Source of the DNA: LDYB01 sp037442385
GTDB lineage: Bacteria > Armatimonadota > Fimbriimonadia > Fimbriimonadales > GBS-DC
Assembly (NCBI GenBank): GCA_037442385.1
Contig: JBBIQJ010000134.1
Span: 1-7,084, forward strand
Length of the DNA stretch: 7,084 bases
Direction of reading: 5' to 3'
Shown: positions 1 to 5,730 of the stretch, in pieces
Layout of the letters: each line of letters begins with the position of its first letter
Numbering within the stretch: the first letter of the stretch is position 1
Notes under the pieces: model-generated
Told to the model about the DNA's origin: nothing
Database searches by the model: none
What the model saw: only the letters and a program-made list of their open reading frames with translations
Translations under genes and position numbers: made by a program

Positions 1-9
1 CACCCGTTT

Positions 10-52
10 GCGCGTACCTCCTGCATAATTATACCCCACTAGGGGTACGCGC
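10..52. repeat. Overlapping inverted repeats (two mutually exclusive hairpins)
   Basis: GCGCGTACC at 10-18 is the exact reverse complement of GGTACGCGC at 44-52, with a 25-base loop. A second, tighter hairpin uses TACCCC (32-37) and GGGGTA (42-47) with a four-base loop. The two share 44-47 and cannot form together. The loop contains the minus-strand TATAAT box. The structure could be DNA-level (operator-like) or an mRNA leader or terminator element. No T-run follows on either side that would make it a standard intrinsic terminator. Confidence 0.4.
17..33 (-). promoter_or_regulatory. Probable divergent promoter and ribosome-binding site for a gene beyond the left edge
   Basis: Read on the minus strand, 33-28 is a perfect TATAAT box. 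It is followed at 22-17 by AGGAGG, a perfect Shine-Dalgarno core, and by a GTG at 3-1. A start about 7 bases below the -10 box would give a transcript that begins almost at the Shine-Dalgarno sequence. No good -35 hexamer sits at the expected place (56-51 reads CCCTGC). The 57-75 palindrome lies directly upstream and is centred about 45 bases from the inferred transcript start. The GTG is 13 bases from the Shine-Dalgarno, rather far, so the real start codon may lie off the window. Confidence 0.45.
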
Positions 53-56
53 AGGG

Positions 57-75
57 TATTTAGCGTGGCTAAATA
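57..75. promoter_or_regulatory. Operator-like palindrome upstream of the cstA-family gene
   Basis: TATTTAGC-GTG-GCTAAATA is a perfect 8-bp inverted repeat around a 3-base centre. Its 15-bp core (59-73) recurs, reverse-complemented and without a mismatch, at 1920-1934 inside the feoB promoter. Two identical palindromes before two transporter units strongly suggest one transcription factor. The size and the TTTAG/CTAAA arms recall sites of DtxR/MntR-type metalloregulators, but the sequence is not a canonical DtxR, MntR or Fur box, so the regulator's identity is inference. The site lies between the divergent left-edge promoter and cstA and could act on both. Confidence 0.6.
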
Positions 76-213
76 ATCGCCGTGTTCTCCGATACGCGCT
101 GGGGGCTTGCCGACGCTCCAGGCGGAACGCCGCAAAAGAACCGCTCCATGTCGTCCCACGCAATCGCCCCTCAAGCAGGAAACGCTCTCTCACTGTGTAA
201 TAATTCTCATGGG

Positions 214-1917
214 ATGAATTCGCTGTGGATTCTGGCGGGTAGTCTGATATTGTTTGGGGTCGCCTATCGGGTGTATGGGCGCTATCTGGCGACGAAGGTG
301 TTTCCGCTGGATAACCGCTGTCCGACGCCTGCACACACCCAGCGCGACGGGCGCGATTTCGTGCCCGCGCCCCCCATGATGGTGTTTGGACACCATTTTG
401 CCTCTATCGCGGGGCTGGGACCGCTGCTGGGTCCAGCGATTGCGATTATCTGGGGCTGGGTTCCTGCGCTGTTGTGGATTGTGTTCGGCTCCATTCTGGT
501 GGGGGCGGTGCATGACCTGGGATGCCTTTACAGCTCGCTTCGCAACCGGGGGCGCACGGTGGCAGACCTTGCACGGGATGTGGCGGGTCAACATGCGCGC
601 GTTCTGTTCCTGCTGTTCGGAATCTTTGCGATCGGGCTGGCGATGGGCGTGTTCGTGATTAATGTTGCCAACCTGTTCGCGCCTGGCAAGGAGGGGGTGC
701 ATGTCTCGGAAGCCGTGTTGCCCAGCGTCATGCTGATGGTGCTGGCGGTGGCGATGGGGGTTCTGTTCTACCGTTATCGGCTCCCGCTGGGCTGGATGAC
801 GGCGATAGGGGTGGTGCTGAGCCTCTATTTTGTGTGGCTGGGAGTGCGCACGCCGATTACCGCCATCGGGGGCTGGGAGCTGACCCCCGACCGCTGGACC
901 TATCTGCTTCTCGTATACGCTTTTGTTGCGTCGGTGTTGCCAGTATGGCTGTTGCTCCAGCCGCGCGACTATCTGAACTCGTTCCAGCTCTTTCTGGGGA
1001 TGGGCTTGCTGTTTGCAGGCGTGCTGGTGGGCGGATTTGAACTGACAGCGCCTGCGGTGAACCTCTCGGCGACGGGCTTGCCTCCGCTGTTTCCGATGCT
1101 GTTCATCACGATTGCGTGTGGGGCGGTTTCGGGGTTCCATTCGCTGGTGGCGTCGGGCACGACCTCGCGCCAGCTGGATAAGGAGTCGCATGCCCTGCCC
1201 GTGGGCTATGGGGGCATGCTGACCGAAGGCGTGTTGGCGGTGCTGGCGTTGCTGGCGGTAGGCGCTGGGTTGGGCGCCGAATGGGGCGCGCGCTACACCG
1301 ACTGGCTCGCGGCGGGCAAAGGCGCGCTCAGCAACTTCGTGCAGGGCGCAGGCACAGTAGTGAGCGCGGTGGGCATCCCGCTCGAAGTGGCGAAAGTGTT
1401 TGTGGCGACGGTCGCTGTGGGCTTCGCGCTGACCACGCTGGACACGGGCGCGCGCCTGATTCGCTACAACCTGCAGGAGCTGGGGCGTGCTTGCAACCTG
1501 CGCCTGCTGGAGAACGCCTACCTCACCACAGCGCTGGCAGTGGGGCTGATAGGTTTCTTCGCATTACTCAAGGCGCCCGACCCCGTTACTGGGCAGATGC
1601 GCTCGGTGGGGGCGATTCTGTGGCAACTGTTCGGCGCGTCCAACCAGCTGCTGGCGGGGCTGGCGTTGCTGGTGGTAACGCTTTACCTGCGCTCGCTGGG
1701 ACGCCCTGCCCTCCCCACCGCCATCCCGATGGGGTTCATGCTCACCGCCACGCTGACCGCGCTCACCCTGAGCCTGCGCGACTTCTGGAATCAGGGCAAC
1801 TGGCTGCTGTTCGGGTTCACAGTCGGCATTCTGGGGCTTGCGGTGTGGCTGGTGCTGGTGGGAGTGCGCCAAAGGGTGGGGCGTTCCCCTGTTTCTGTGT
1901 CGGAGGAGGGGACTTGA
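214..1917 (+). CDS. cstA: CstA-family carbon starvation protein (peptide/pyruvate-type transporter)
   Basis: A 567-residue polytopic inner-membrane protein. The CstA signature is clear near the N terminus: DGRDFVPAPP (45-54), then GHHFASIAG (59-67), GP..GPA and WGW.PALLW, followed by VGAVHDLG. The rest is a series of hydrophobic segments ending near SNQLLAGLALL and a short polar tail. The E. coli family members CstA and BtsT act in peptide and pyruvate uptake; the substrate here cannot be read from sequence. At 567 residues it is shorter than the roughly 700 of E. coli CstA, like the short CstA type of many other bacteria. The frame is open upstream to a GTG at 82, with an ATG at 148, but family-like sequence begins exactly at 214 (MNSLWILAGS) and no candidate has a convincing Shine-Dalgarno. 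The start is therefore chosen by homology and is uncertain. The leader 76-213 would be long and contains no recognised riboswitch. Confidence 0.88.
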   Translation: MNSLWILAGSLILFGVAYRVYGRYLATKVFPLDNRCPTPAHTQRDGRDFVPAPPMMVFGHHFASIAGLGPLLGPAIAIIWGWVPALLWIVFGSILVGAVHDLGCLYSSLRNRGRTVADLARDVAGQHARVLFLLFGIFAIGLAMGVFVINVANLFAPGKEGVHVSEAVLPSVMLMVLAVAMGVLFYRYRLPLGWMTAIGVVLSLYFVWLGVRTPITAIGGWELTPDRWTYLLLVYAFVASVLPVWLLLQPRDYLNSFQLFLGMGLLFAGVLVGGFELTAPAVNLSATGLPPLFPMLFITIACGAVSGFHSLVASGTTSRQLDKESHALPVGYGGMLTEGVLAVLALLAVGAGLGAEWGARYTDWLAAGKGALSNFVQGAGTVVSAVGIPLEVAKVFVATVAVGFALTTLDTGARLIRYNLQELGRACNLRLLENAYLTTALAVGLIGFFALLKAPDPVTGQMRSVGAILWQLFGASNQLLAGLALLVVTLYLRSLGRPALPTAIPMGFMLTATLTALTLSLRDFWNQGNWLLFGFTVGILGLAVWLVLVGVRQRVGRSPVSVSEEGT

Positions 1918-1943
1918 AATTTAGCCACGCTAAAGGGTATATT
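1914..1943 (+). promoter_or_regulatory. feo operon promoter
   Basis: TTGAAA (1914-1919) and TATATT (1938-1943) form a sigma-70-type promoter with an 18-base spacer; TATTAT at 1940-1945 is an alternative -10. The -35 box overlaps the TGA stop of the cstA-family gene (1915-1917), so the promoter is embedded at the end of that gene. Transcription would start near 1950, leaving a short leader of about 17 bases before the ATG at 1967. The operator palindrome fills most of the spacer. Confidence 0.6.
1920..1934. promoter_or_regulatory. Operator-like palindrome within the feo promoter spacer
   Basis: TTTAGC-CAC-GCTAAA, a perfect 6-bp inverted repeat with a 3-base centre, is the exact reverse complement of 59-73. 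It lies between the -35 and -10 hexamers, where a bound dimer would block RNA polymerase. That position fits repression, as expected for iron-uptake genes in iron-replete cells. The regulator is not in the window. Confidence 0.65.
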
Positions 1944-1966
1944 ATTGGAAAATGGAGACCCAAACG

Positions 1967-2515
1967 ATGTCCCGAACGACGCGCAGGCAGGGAATGCAAA
2001 CTCCCACTGTGCTGATTGTCGGCAACCCGAATGTGGGTAAAAGCGTGCTGTTCCACCGCCTGACAGGACGCTATGTTACGGTATCCAACTATCCGGGCAC
2101 GACGGTGGAGATAGAGCGCGGCACGATGCGCCACAGGGGGCATCGCTACACGGTGGTGGACGCGCCGGGGCTGTATTCGCTGATGCCCATCACCGAAGAA
2201 GAGCGGGTTGCCCGACGGATGCTGTTTTGTGAGCCGCCTGATCTGGTGCTTCATGTGGTGGACGCCAAAAACCTCTCTCGCTCGCTCCCGTTGACCCTGC
2301 AGCTGGTGGAGGCGGGGTTCGAAGTGGTGCTGGTGCTGAACATGATGGACGAGCTGGAGCGGGCGGGGCTTCAGATTGACACAGAGCGCCTTGCCCAACA
2401 TCTGGGCATCCCTGTGGTTCCGACGGTCAGTGTGTCGGGCGAGGGCATCGAGGCGCTGAAGGAGCTGATTCATGAGCGTCTCTCCGCCCCCACTTACCTA
2501 TCCGCCCGCGATTGA
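1967..2515 (+). CDS. feoB: Ferrous iron transport protein B, N-terminal GTPase part (split FeoB)
   Basis: A 182-residue soluble G-protein domain of FeoB, which gates Fe(II) import through the membrane part. The G motifs are all present: G1 GNPNVGKS (19-26), G2 region NYPGTT (41-46), G3 DAPG (65-68), G4 NMMD (125-128) and G5-like SVSGEG (155-160). The frame also opens at ATG 1952. ATG 1967 is preferred because GGAG (1954-1957) sits nine bases ahead of it and ATG 1952 would be almost at the predicted transcript start. The protein stops right after the G domain, before the helical GDI-like region that normally continues in the same chain. That region begins in the next frame, in a gene overlapping by 44 bases. 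The product presumably associates with the permease encoded immediately downstream. It could instead be half of a frameshifted intact FeoB (see the C run at 2487-2491). Confidence 0.9.
   Translation: MSRTTRRQGMQTPTVLIVGNPNVGKSVLFHRLTGRYVTVSNYPGTTVEIERGTMRHRGHRYTVVDAPGLYSLMPITEEERVARRMLFCEPPDLVLHVVDAKNLSRSLPLTLQLVEAGFEVVLVLNMMDELERAGLQIDTERLAQHLGIPVVPTVSVSGEGIEALKELIHERLSAPTYLSARD
2459..2464 (+). promoter_or_regulatory. Internal ribosome-binding site for the FeoB permease
   Basis: AAGGAG lies inside the end of the GTPase gene, seven bases before ATG 2472. Its good match and spacing favour independent, coupled translation of the second FeoB gene, as opposed to a mere sequencing frameshift. Confidence 0.55.
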
Positions 2516-3935
2516 AGATGCTGTTGGGCAGATTGCTTCGCAGTTGCGGGGCGACTATGCGCTCGGCAAGCGTACCCTCGCGCTCCTGCTGTTGCAGGAA
2601 GACGCCGAAATCTGGGAGCTCGTTCAGCAACAGGAGCCGCCCTCCGTTCTCCAGAACATCCGCGCGATTGTGCAGTCCGCTCAGAGCCAGCTGGAGCAAC
2701 CGCTGGACTGGGCCATCGAACAGCAACGCCAGCAACGGAGTCAGCAGATTAGCCAGCAGGTGATCCAGGTCAGCAAACCCACACGCCCCAGCACGCTCGC
2801 CGAGTGGGTCGGCTGGCTCTGCATGAACCCATGGACGGGGTTCCCCATTCTGGCGCTGGTGCTCTATTTGGGGCTTTATCAGTTCGTGGGGGTGTTCGGT
2901 GCGGGCACGGTCGTCGGCTGGATTGAGGAAGGCCTGTTTGGGGGGATTATCAACCCTGCTGTGGAGTCGTTCGTGCGCAGTGTCGTGCCGTGGCAGCCGA
3001 TGCAGGAGTTGCTGGTGGGCGAGTACGGCGTGTGGACGCTGGGGATGACCTACGCGATTGCGCTCATTTTGCCGATAGTGACCTTCTTCTTTCTGGTGTT
3101 CGCGATGATGGAGGACACGGGCTACCTGCCTCGCCTCGCGATGCTGATAGACCGTGCCTTCAAGGCGCTTGGGTTGAACGGGCGTGCGGTGATTCCGATA
3201 GTGTTGGGGTTCGGGTGTGACACGATGGCGACAGTCGTAACCCGCGTGCTGGAGACGCCGCGCGAGCGGATTTTGACCACCTTGTTGCTGACGCTGACCA
3301 TCCCCTGCTCGGCGCAGCTGGGCGTGGTGATGGCGTTGCTGGCGCAGTACCCCTATGGGCTTCTGATGTGGGCAGGGGTGCTGGTCGTTGTGTTTCTGGC
3401 GGCGGGCTGGATTGCGGCGCAGGTGTTGCCGGGCACGCCGATGCCGTTTTACATGGAGCTGCCCCCTATGCGCCTGCCGAGTCTAAGTAATGTGTTACTC
3501 AAGACTCTGGCACGGCTCCATTGGTACTTTATGGAGGTGCTGCCCCTCTTCCTGCTGGCGAGCGTGTTAATCTGGATTGGGCAGCTGACAGGGCTTTTTG
3601 AGCTGGCTCTGCGGGCGATTGCGCCCCTCACGGCGTTGCTGGGCTTACCAGAGCAGGCGAGCGTGGCGTTTCTGTTTGGCTTCTTCCGTCGCGACTACGG
3701 CGCGGCAGGCTTGTACGACCTGCAACAACAAGGCTTGCTCACGGGCAATCAGGTGCTGATAACTGCTGTGGTGTTGACCCTGTTTGTGCCCTGTGTGGCG
3801 CAGTTTCTGGTGACCCTCAAAGAGCGCGGCTGGAAGACGGCGCTGGCGATGTTCGGGATTGCGCTGAGCGTGGCGGTGCTGGTAGGCTACCTTGTGAGCC
3901 TTACCCTGCGTGTGCTGGGGGTGAATCTGGGATGA
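2472..3935 (+). CDS. feoB: Ferrous iron transport protein B, membrane permease part (split FeoB)
   Basis: A 487-residue protein holding the rest of FeoB: a helical Gln-rich soluble segment (about residues 1-105, the GDI-like spacer) and then the polytopic Fe(II) channel. The first gate has GFGC (246-249; C249) followed by DTMATVVTR and IPCSAQ (C279). The second gate has FLFGFFRRDYGAAGL (400 onward) and FVPC (438-441; C441). These Cys-containing gates are the hallmark of FeoB. The DTMAT and RRDYGAAGL wording is a variant that differs from the E. coli type, which has GFGCNVPA. The start ATG has a good Shine-Dalgarno (2459-2464). Together with the GTPase gene the two chains total about 670 residues, within the range of one-piece FeoB. 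The stop overlaps the next start by four bases (ATGA). Confidence 0.92.
   Translation: MSVSPPPLTYPPAIEDAVGQIASQLRGDYALGKRTLALLLLQEDAEIWELVQQQEPPSVLQNIRAIVQSAQSQLEQPLDWAIEQQRQQRSQQISQQVIQVSKPTRPSTLAEWVGWLCMNPWTGFPILALVLYLGLYQFVGVFGAGTVVGWIEEGLFGGIINPAVESFVRSVVPWQPMQELLVGEYGVWTLGMTYAIALILPIVTFFFLVFAMMEDTGYLPRLAMLIDRAFKALGLNGRAVIPIVLGFGCDTMATVVTRVLETPRERILTTLLLTLTIPCSAQLGVVMALLAQYPYGLLMWAGVLVVVFLAAGWIAAQVLPGTPMPFYMELPPMRLPSLSNVLLKTLARLHWYFMEVLPLFLLASVLIWIGQLTGLFELALRAIAPLTALLGLPEQASVAFLFGFFRRDYGAAGLYDLQQQGLLTGNQVLITAVVLTLFVPCVAQFLVTLKERGWKTALAMFGIALSVAVLVGYLVSLTLRVLGVNLG
2487..2491 (+). other. Five-C run at the FeoB frame junction
   Basis: The two FeoB frames cross here. The upstream frame reads GCC CCC ACT and the downstream frame CCG CCC CCA CTT. 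Skipping one C joins HERLSA directly to PLTYPPAIEDAV, a natural-looking continuous FeoB. The site could be a homopolymer sequencing error, a real fission, or a +1 slip of tRNA-Pro from CCC to CCA. Sequence alone does not decide. Confidence 0.5.
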
Positions 3936-4120
3936 CCTGCGGCATGTGTGGTCGCGAAATGACCGACGAGGGCATCGAGAAGGCGTGTCAGGGGTGTGCG
4001 GCGTTTGGGGGATGCCGCATGGTGAAATGCCCCCATTGCGGCTACGAGCAACCGCAACAGCCGGGGTGGCTCAAATGGCTGGTCGAGATGGCAAAGCGCA
4101 AGCAGGAGACGAAACGGTGA
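3932..4120 (+). CDS. Small cysteine-rich putative metal-binding protein of the feo operon
   Basis: A 62-residue protein with seven cysteines in 36 residues: C3-x2-C6, C19-x2-C22, C28 and C33-x2-C36. The last pair lies in a rubredoxin/zinc-ribbon-like CPHCGYE knuckle. The C-terminal part is Trp/Leu- and Lys-rich (WLKWLVEMAKRK), suggesting an amphipathic helix that may touch the membrane or FeoB. No signal peptide. It overlaps feoB by ATGA and feoA by GTGA, so it is co-translated with both. It is not recognisably FeoC (a winged-helix protein) but occupies a comparable accessory position. Binding of zinc, iron or an Fe-S cluster and a role in iron sensing or delivery are inferences from cysteine spacing and context. 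It is probably real, because overlapping coupled genes flank it on both sides. Confidence 0.8.
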   Translation: MTCGMCGREMTDEGIEKACQGCAAFGGCRMVKCPHCGYEQPQQPGWLKWLVEMAKRKQETKR

Positions 4121-4338
4121 TTTCGCTGAACGCCTTAAAGCAGGGCGCCAGCGCCCGTGTGGTGCAGATCCGCCACGATTCGCAGGGGCACTGGCGCAAG
4201 CTGAGCGCGCTGGGCATCGTGCCTGGCGCAACCGTCCGCATGGTCCAGCGTTTCCCCACCTTCGTGGTGCAGGTGGGTTATACGCTTGTGGCAATCGATA
4301 ACGAGTTAGCCTCGCAGGTGCAGGTGCATCCAGAATAG
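4117..4338 (+). CDS. feoA: Ferrous iron transport protein A (FeoA)
   Basis: A 73-residue cytosolic SH3-like protein that works with FeoB in Fe(II) uptake. The family pattern is present: a start with SLNALKQGASARVVQI, a central RKLSALGIVPGATVRMVQR (the conserved L..LG..PG..V element), and a C-terminal VGYTLVAIDNELASQVQV strand pair. The frame is open upstream to 3946, but that extension is only the shadow of the Cys-rich gene. The true start is GTG 4117, with AGGAG at 4104-4108 eight bases upstream, overlapping the preceding stop as GTGA. The resulting length matches FeoA, usually about 75 residues. Here feoA is last in the operon, whereas in many bacteria it is first. Confidence 0.92.
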   Translation: MISLNALKQGASARVVQIRHDSQGHWRKLSALGIVPGATVRMVQRFPTFVVQVGYTLVAIDNELASQVQVHPE

Positions 4339-4339
4339 C

Positions 4340-4429
4340 CTACCAGATGTCTTCCAGCGCGTCTCGAAGGAGTTGATAGGCGCCGACGATGCACGCGGCA
4401 GCCACGGCTAACGCAATCGCAGAAAGCAT
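4340..4429 (-). CDS. Possible 29-residue single-pass membrane miniprotein
   Basis: The minus strand has ATG at 4429-4427, preceded by a strong GGGGAGG Shine-Dalgarno motif about nine bases upstream, and a TAG at 4342-4340. The product starts MLSAIALAVAAACIVGAY, a single hydrophobic helix, and ends in an acidic, Trp-terminated tail (RDALEDIW). Third codon positions are mostly G or C, as in neighbouring genes. It lies 75 bases downstream of argF in the same direction and ends one base from the feoA stop. Its Shine-Dalgarno is inside the 4441-4467 hairpin, so translation may be conditional. No family recognised. It could be chance, but the combination of a strong Shine-Dalgarno and a clean transmembrane segment makes it worth recording. 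Confidence 0.4.
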   Translation of the reverse strand: MLSAIALAVAAACIVGAYQLLRDALEDIW

Positions 4430-4440
4430 ACAGGCAACAC

Positions 4441-4467
4441 CTCCCCTGAAGAGTTTTTCCAGAGGAG
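4441..4467 (-). promoter_or_regulatory. Hairpin covering the miniprotein ribosome-binding site
   Basis: CTCCCCTG (4441-4448) pairs over eight bases with CAGAGGAG (4460-4467), one pair being a G-U wobble in the minus-strand RNA, around an 11-base loop. In minus-strand RNA the 3' arm contains the GGGGAG Shine-Dalgarno of the miniprotein. No T-run follows in either direction, so it is not a classical intrinsic terminator for argF or the feo operon, though it is the only clear hairpin between the convergent units. Confidence 0.35.
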
Positions 4468-4504
4468 TTATTCCCGTTAGGGAGGTAGTTGCTCTAAAGG
4501 GTTT

Positions 4505-5497
4505 TTACGGGTTTTTGGCGTGTGGCTGACACAGAAGCGCTATCAACGCCTTTTGCGTATGCAGGCGATTCTCTGCCTGGTCCCACACGGCGGATTGCGG
4601 TCCGTCCAGCACGGCATCGGTGATTTCTTCGCCCCGCCGCGCAGGCAGGCAGTGAAGCACAATCGCGTCGGTCAGGGCATGGCGCATCAGCGCCTCGTTC
4701 ACCTGAAACGGTGCAAACTGGCGCAGGCGTATCTCGCGCTCCGTTTCGAAACCCATCGAGACCCACACATCGGTGTAGACCACATCGGTGCCTACAACTG
4801 CCTCAACAGGGTCGTGTGTGAGATAGACCGAACTCCACGCGCGCGCCTGTTGCAACACCTCTGGTTCCGGTTCGTAGCCTTCCGGAGTGGCGACGCGCAC
4901 ACTATGCCCCAGCAGCGCACTCAGCAAAATGAAGCTGTGGCACACATTATTGCCATCGCCTACCCACGCCACGGTTAAGGGGCGGTTGCCCTTATACTCT
5001 TCGATGGTCATCCAGTCGGCGAGCGCCTGGCAGGGATGCTCATGGTCGCTCAGGGCATTAATCACGGGCACGCCTGCGAACTGCGCCAGCTCGTGGAGTA
5101 CCGAGTGATAAAATACCCGTGCGATGATTCCCTGCACCCAGCGCCCTAAGTTGCGGGCGATGTCCATTACTGCCTCGCGCTTGCCCATCTGAATATCGTT
5201 CTGGGTGAGGTAGACGCCGTGCGCGCCCATCTGATAGAGCCCGACTTCCAGCGTGACGCGCGTGCGCAGCGAAGGCTTCTCAAAAATCAGCGCGAACGCT
5301 GTAGGACGCTCAAACCGAAACAGTTCGCTGCCCTGCTGAGTGGCGCGTTTCATCGCGTGTGCCAGATCCAACACCGCGCGCGCCGTCTTCGGGTTCAAAT
5401 CGGTTATAGAGAGAAAATGCTCTGGCGGCTGATTCGCCTGCCACGCCTGCCACGCCTGCTCCCATGTCATGCGCGATAGGATACCCCAACGCGGCAT
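4505..5497 (-). CDS. argF: Ornithine carbamoyltransferase
   Basis: A 330-residue cytosolic enzyme that makes citrulline from ornithine and carbamoyl phosphate in arginine biosynthesis. The carbamoyl-phosphate loop reads SLRTR (76-80), then HPCQALAD (154-161), the nucleotide-fold-like WVGDGNNV (178-185), the ornithine-binding D243 with the SMG loop (247-249), and the catalytic HCLP (282-285). The SMG loop separates it from aspartate carbamoyltransferase and HCLPARRGEEI is the OTCase signature. ATG 5497 is used; a second in-frame ATG at 5470 would give 321 residues, nearer the usual length, and neither has a strong Shine-Dalgarno. It is convergent with the feo operon and not obviously related to it. 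No other arg genes are in the window. argF is preferred over argI or a catabolic arcB because of the general biosynthetic type, not by proof. Confidence 0.93.
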   Translation of the reverse strand: MPRWGILSRMTWEQAWQAWQANQPPEHFLSITDLNPKTARAVLDLAHAMKRATQQGSELFRFERPTAFALIFEKPSLRTRVTLEVGLYQMGAHGVYLTQNDIQMGKREAVMDIARNLGRWVQGIIARVFYHSVLHELAQFAGVPVINALSDHEHPCQALADWMTIEEYKGNRPLTVAWVGDGNNVCHSFILLSALLGHSVRVATPEGYEPEPEVLQQARAWSSVYLTHDPVEAVVGTDVVYTDVWVSMGFETEREIRLRQFAPFQVNEALMRHALTDAIVLHCLPARRGEEITDAVLDGPQSAVWDQAENRLHTQKALIALLCQPHAKNP

Positions 5498-5517
5498 GGG
5501 CTGCTCGCCTGCTTGCG

Positions 5518-5523
5518 CTTATA
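5518..5523 (-). promoter_or_regulatory. Possible -10 box for argF
   Basis: On the minus strand, 5523-5518 reads TATAAG, about 20 bases ahead of the ATG at 5497. A T-rich stretch lies upstream (GTTTTTT, 16 bases away), but no proper -35 hexamer is seen. Weak, sequence-only call; no ARG-box-like palindrome was seen. Confidence 0.25.
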
Positions 5524-5568
5524 CGACTTTGTGGCAGACAAAAAACGAACCCAGGTGGAATCCCCGAT

Positions 5569-5730
5569 GGCTTCAGCTGCTCTGCCGCAAGGATTCGCCC
5601 TCCACCTCGTGGCACGATTCATTTCGCCGCGTGGGGCACGGCGACCGCGCCCCTACGGATGCTCGTACGGACGCGGTTCCCGCATCCTGTTCCCTGAAAC
5701 TGCGGTCTTCGCAGCAGAGCAACTTCAGCC
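5569..5730. repeat. Imperfect inverted repeat flanking 122 bases
   Basis: The 20 bases at 5569-5588 match the reverse complement of 5711-5730 at 16 of 20 positions, sharing GGCT, TGCTCTG and the terminal GC. They enclose the G/C-rich fold-back at 5631-5656. This resembles the termini of a small non-autonomous element, but I see no transposase and no target-site duplication. Confidence 0.3.
5631..5656. repeat. G/C-rich fold-back, probable interspersed repeat
   Basis: GTGGGG (5631-5636) can pair with CCCTAC (5651-5656) around a GC-rich centre (one G-T pair). It is followed by two near-identical 9-base units, TACGGATGC and TACGGACGC, 12 bases apart. The look is that of a dispersed intergenic repeat; copy number cannot be judged from one window. 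Confidence 0.3.

Noticed and set aside
190..1191. Long minus-strand open frame (333 codons) opposite the cstA-family gene
   Set aside because: Composition is Arg/His/Gln-rich and domain-free; it is the antisense shadow of a well-supported membrane protein gene with high GC.
1281..2015. Plus-strand 244-codon frame overlapping the cstA end and the feo promoter
   Set aside because: Ala/Gly/Arg-rich translation without motifs, in another frame of cstA; it also runs through the promoter and operator.
1817..2473. Minus-strand 218-codon frame across the feo promoter and the FeoB GTPase
   Set aside because: Antisense shadow of the conserved G domain; no Shine-Dalgarno and no recognisable domain.
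4498..4516. Two GGGTTTTT units after feoA, considered as an intrinsic terminator
   Set aside because: T-runs are present, but the only stem just upstream (CCC/GGG at about 4472-4481) is very weak, and the second T-run lies within the argF coding end.
5243..5272. SLRTR in place of the commoner STRTR carbamoyl-phosphate loop of ornithine carbamoyltransferase
   Set aside because: The SLRT form occurs in many genuine ornithine carbamoyltransferases; all other catalytic motifs are intact, so it is not an anomaly.
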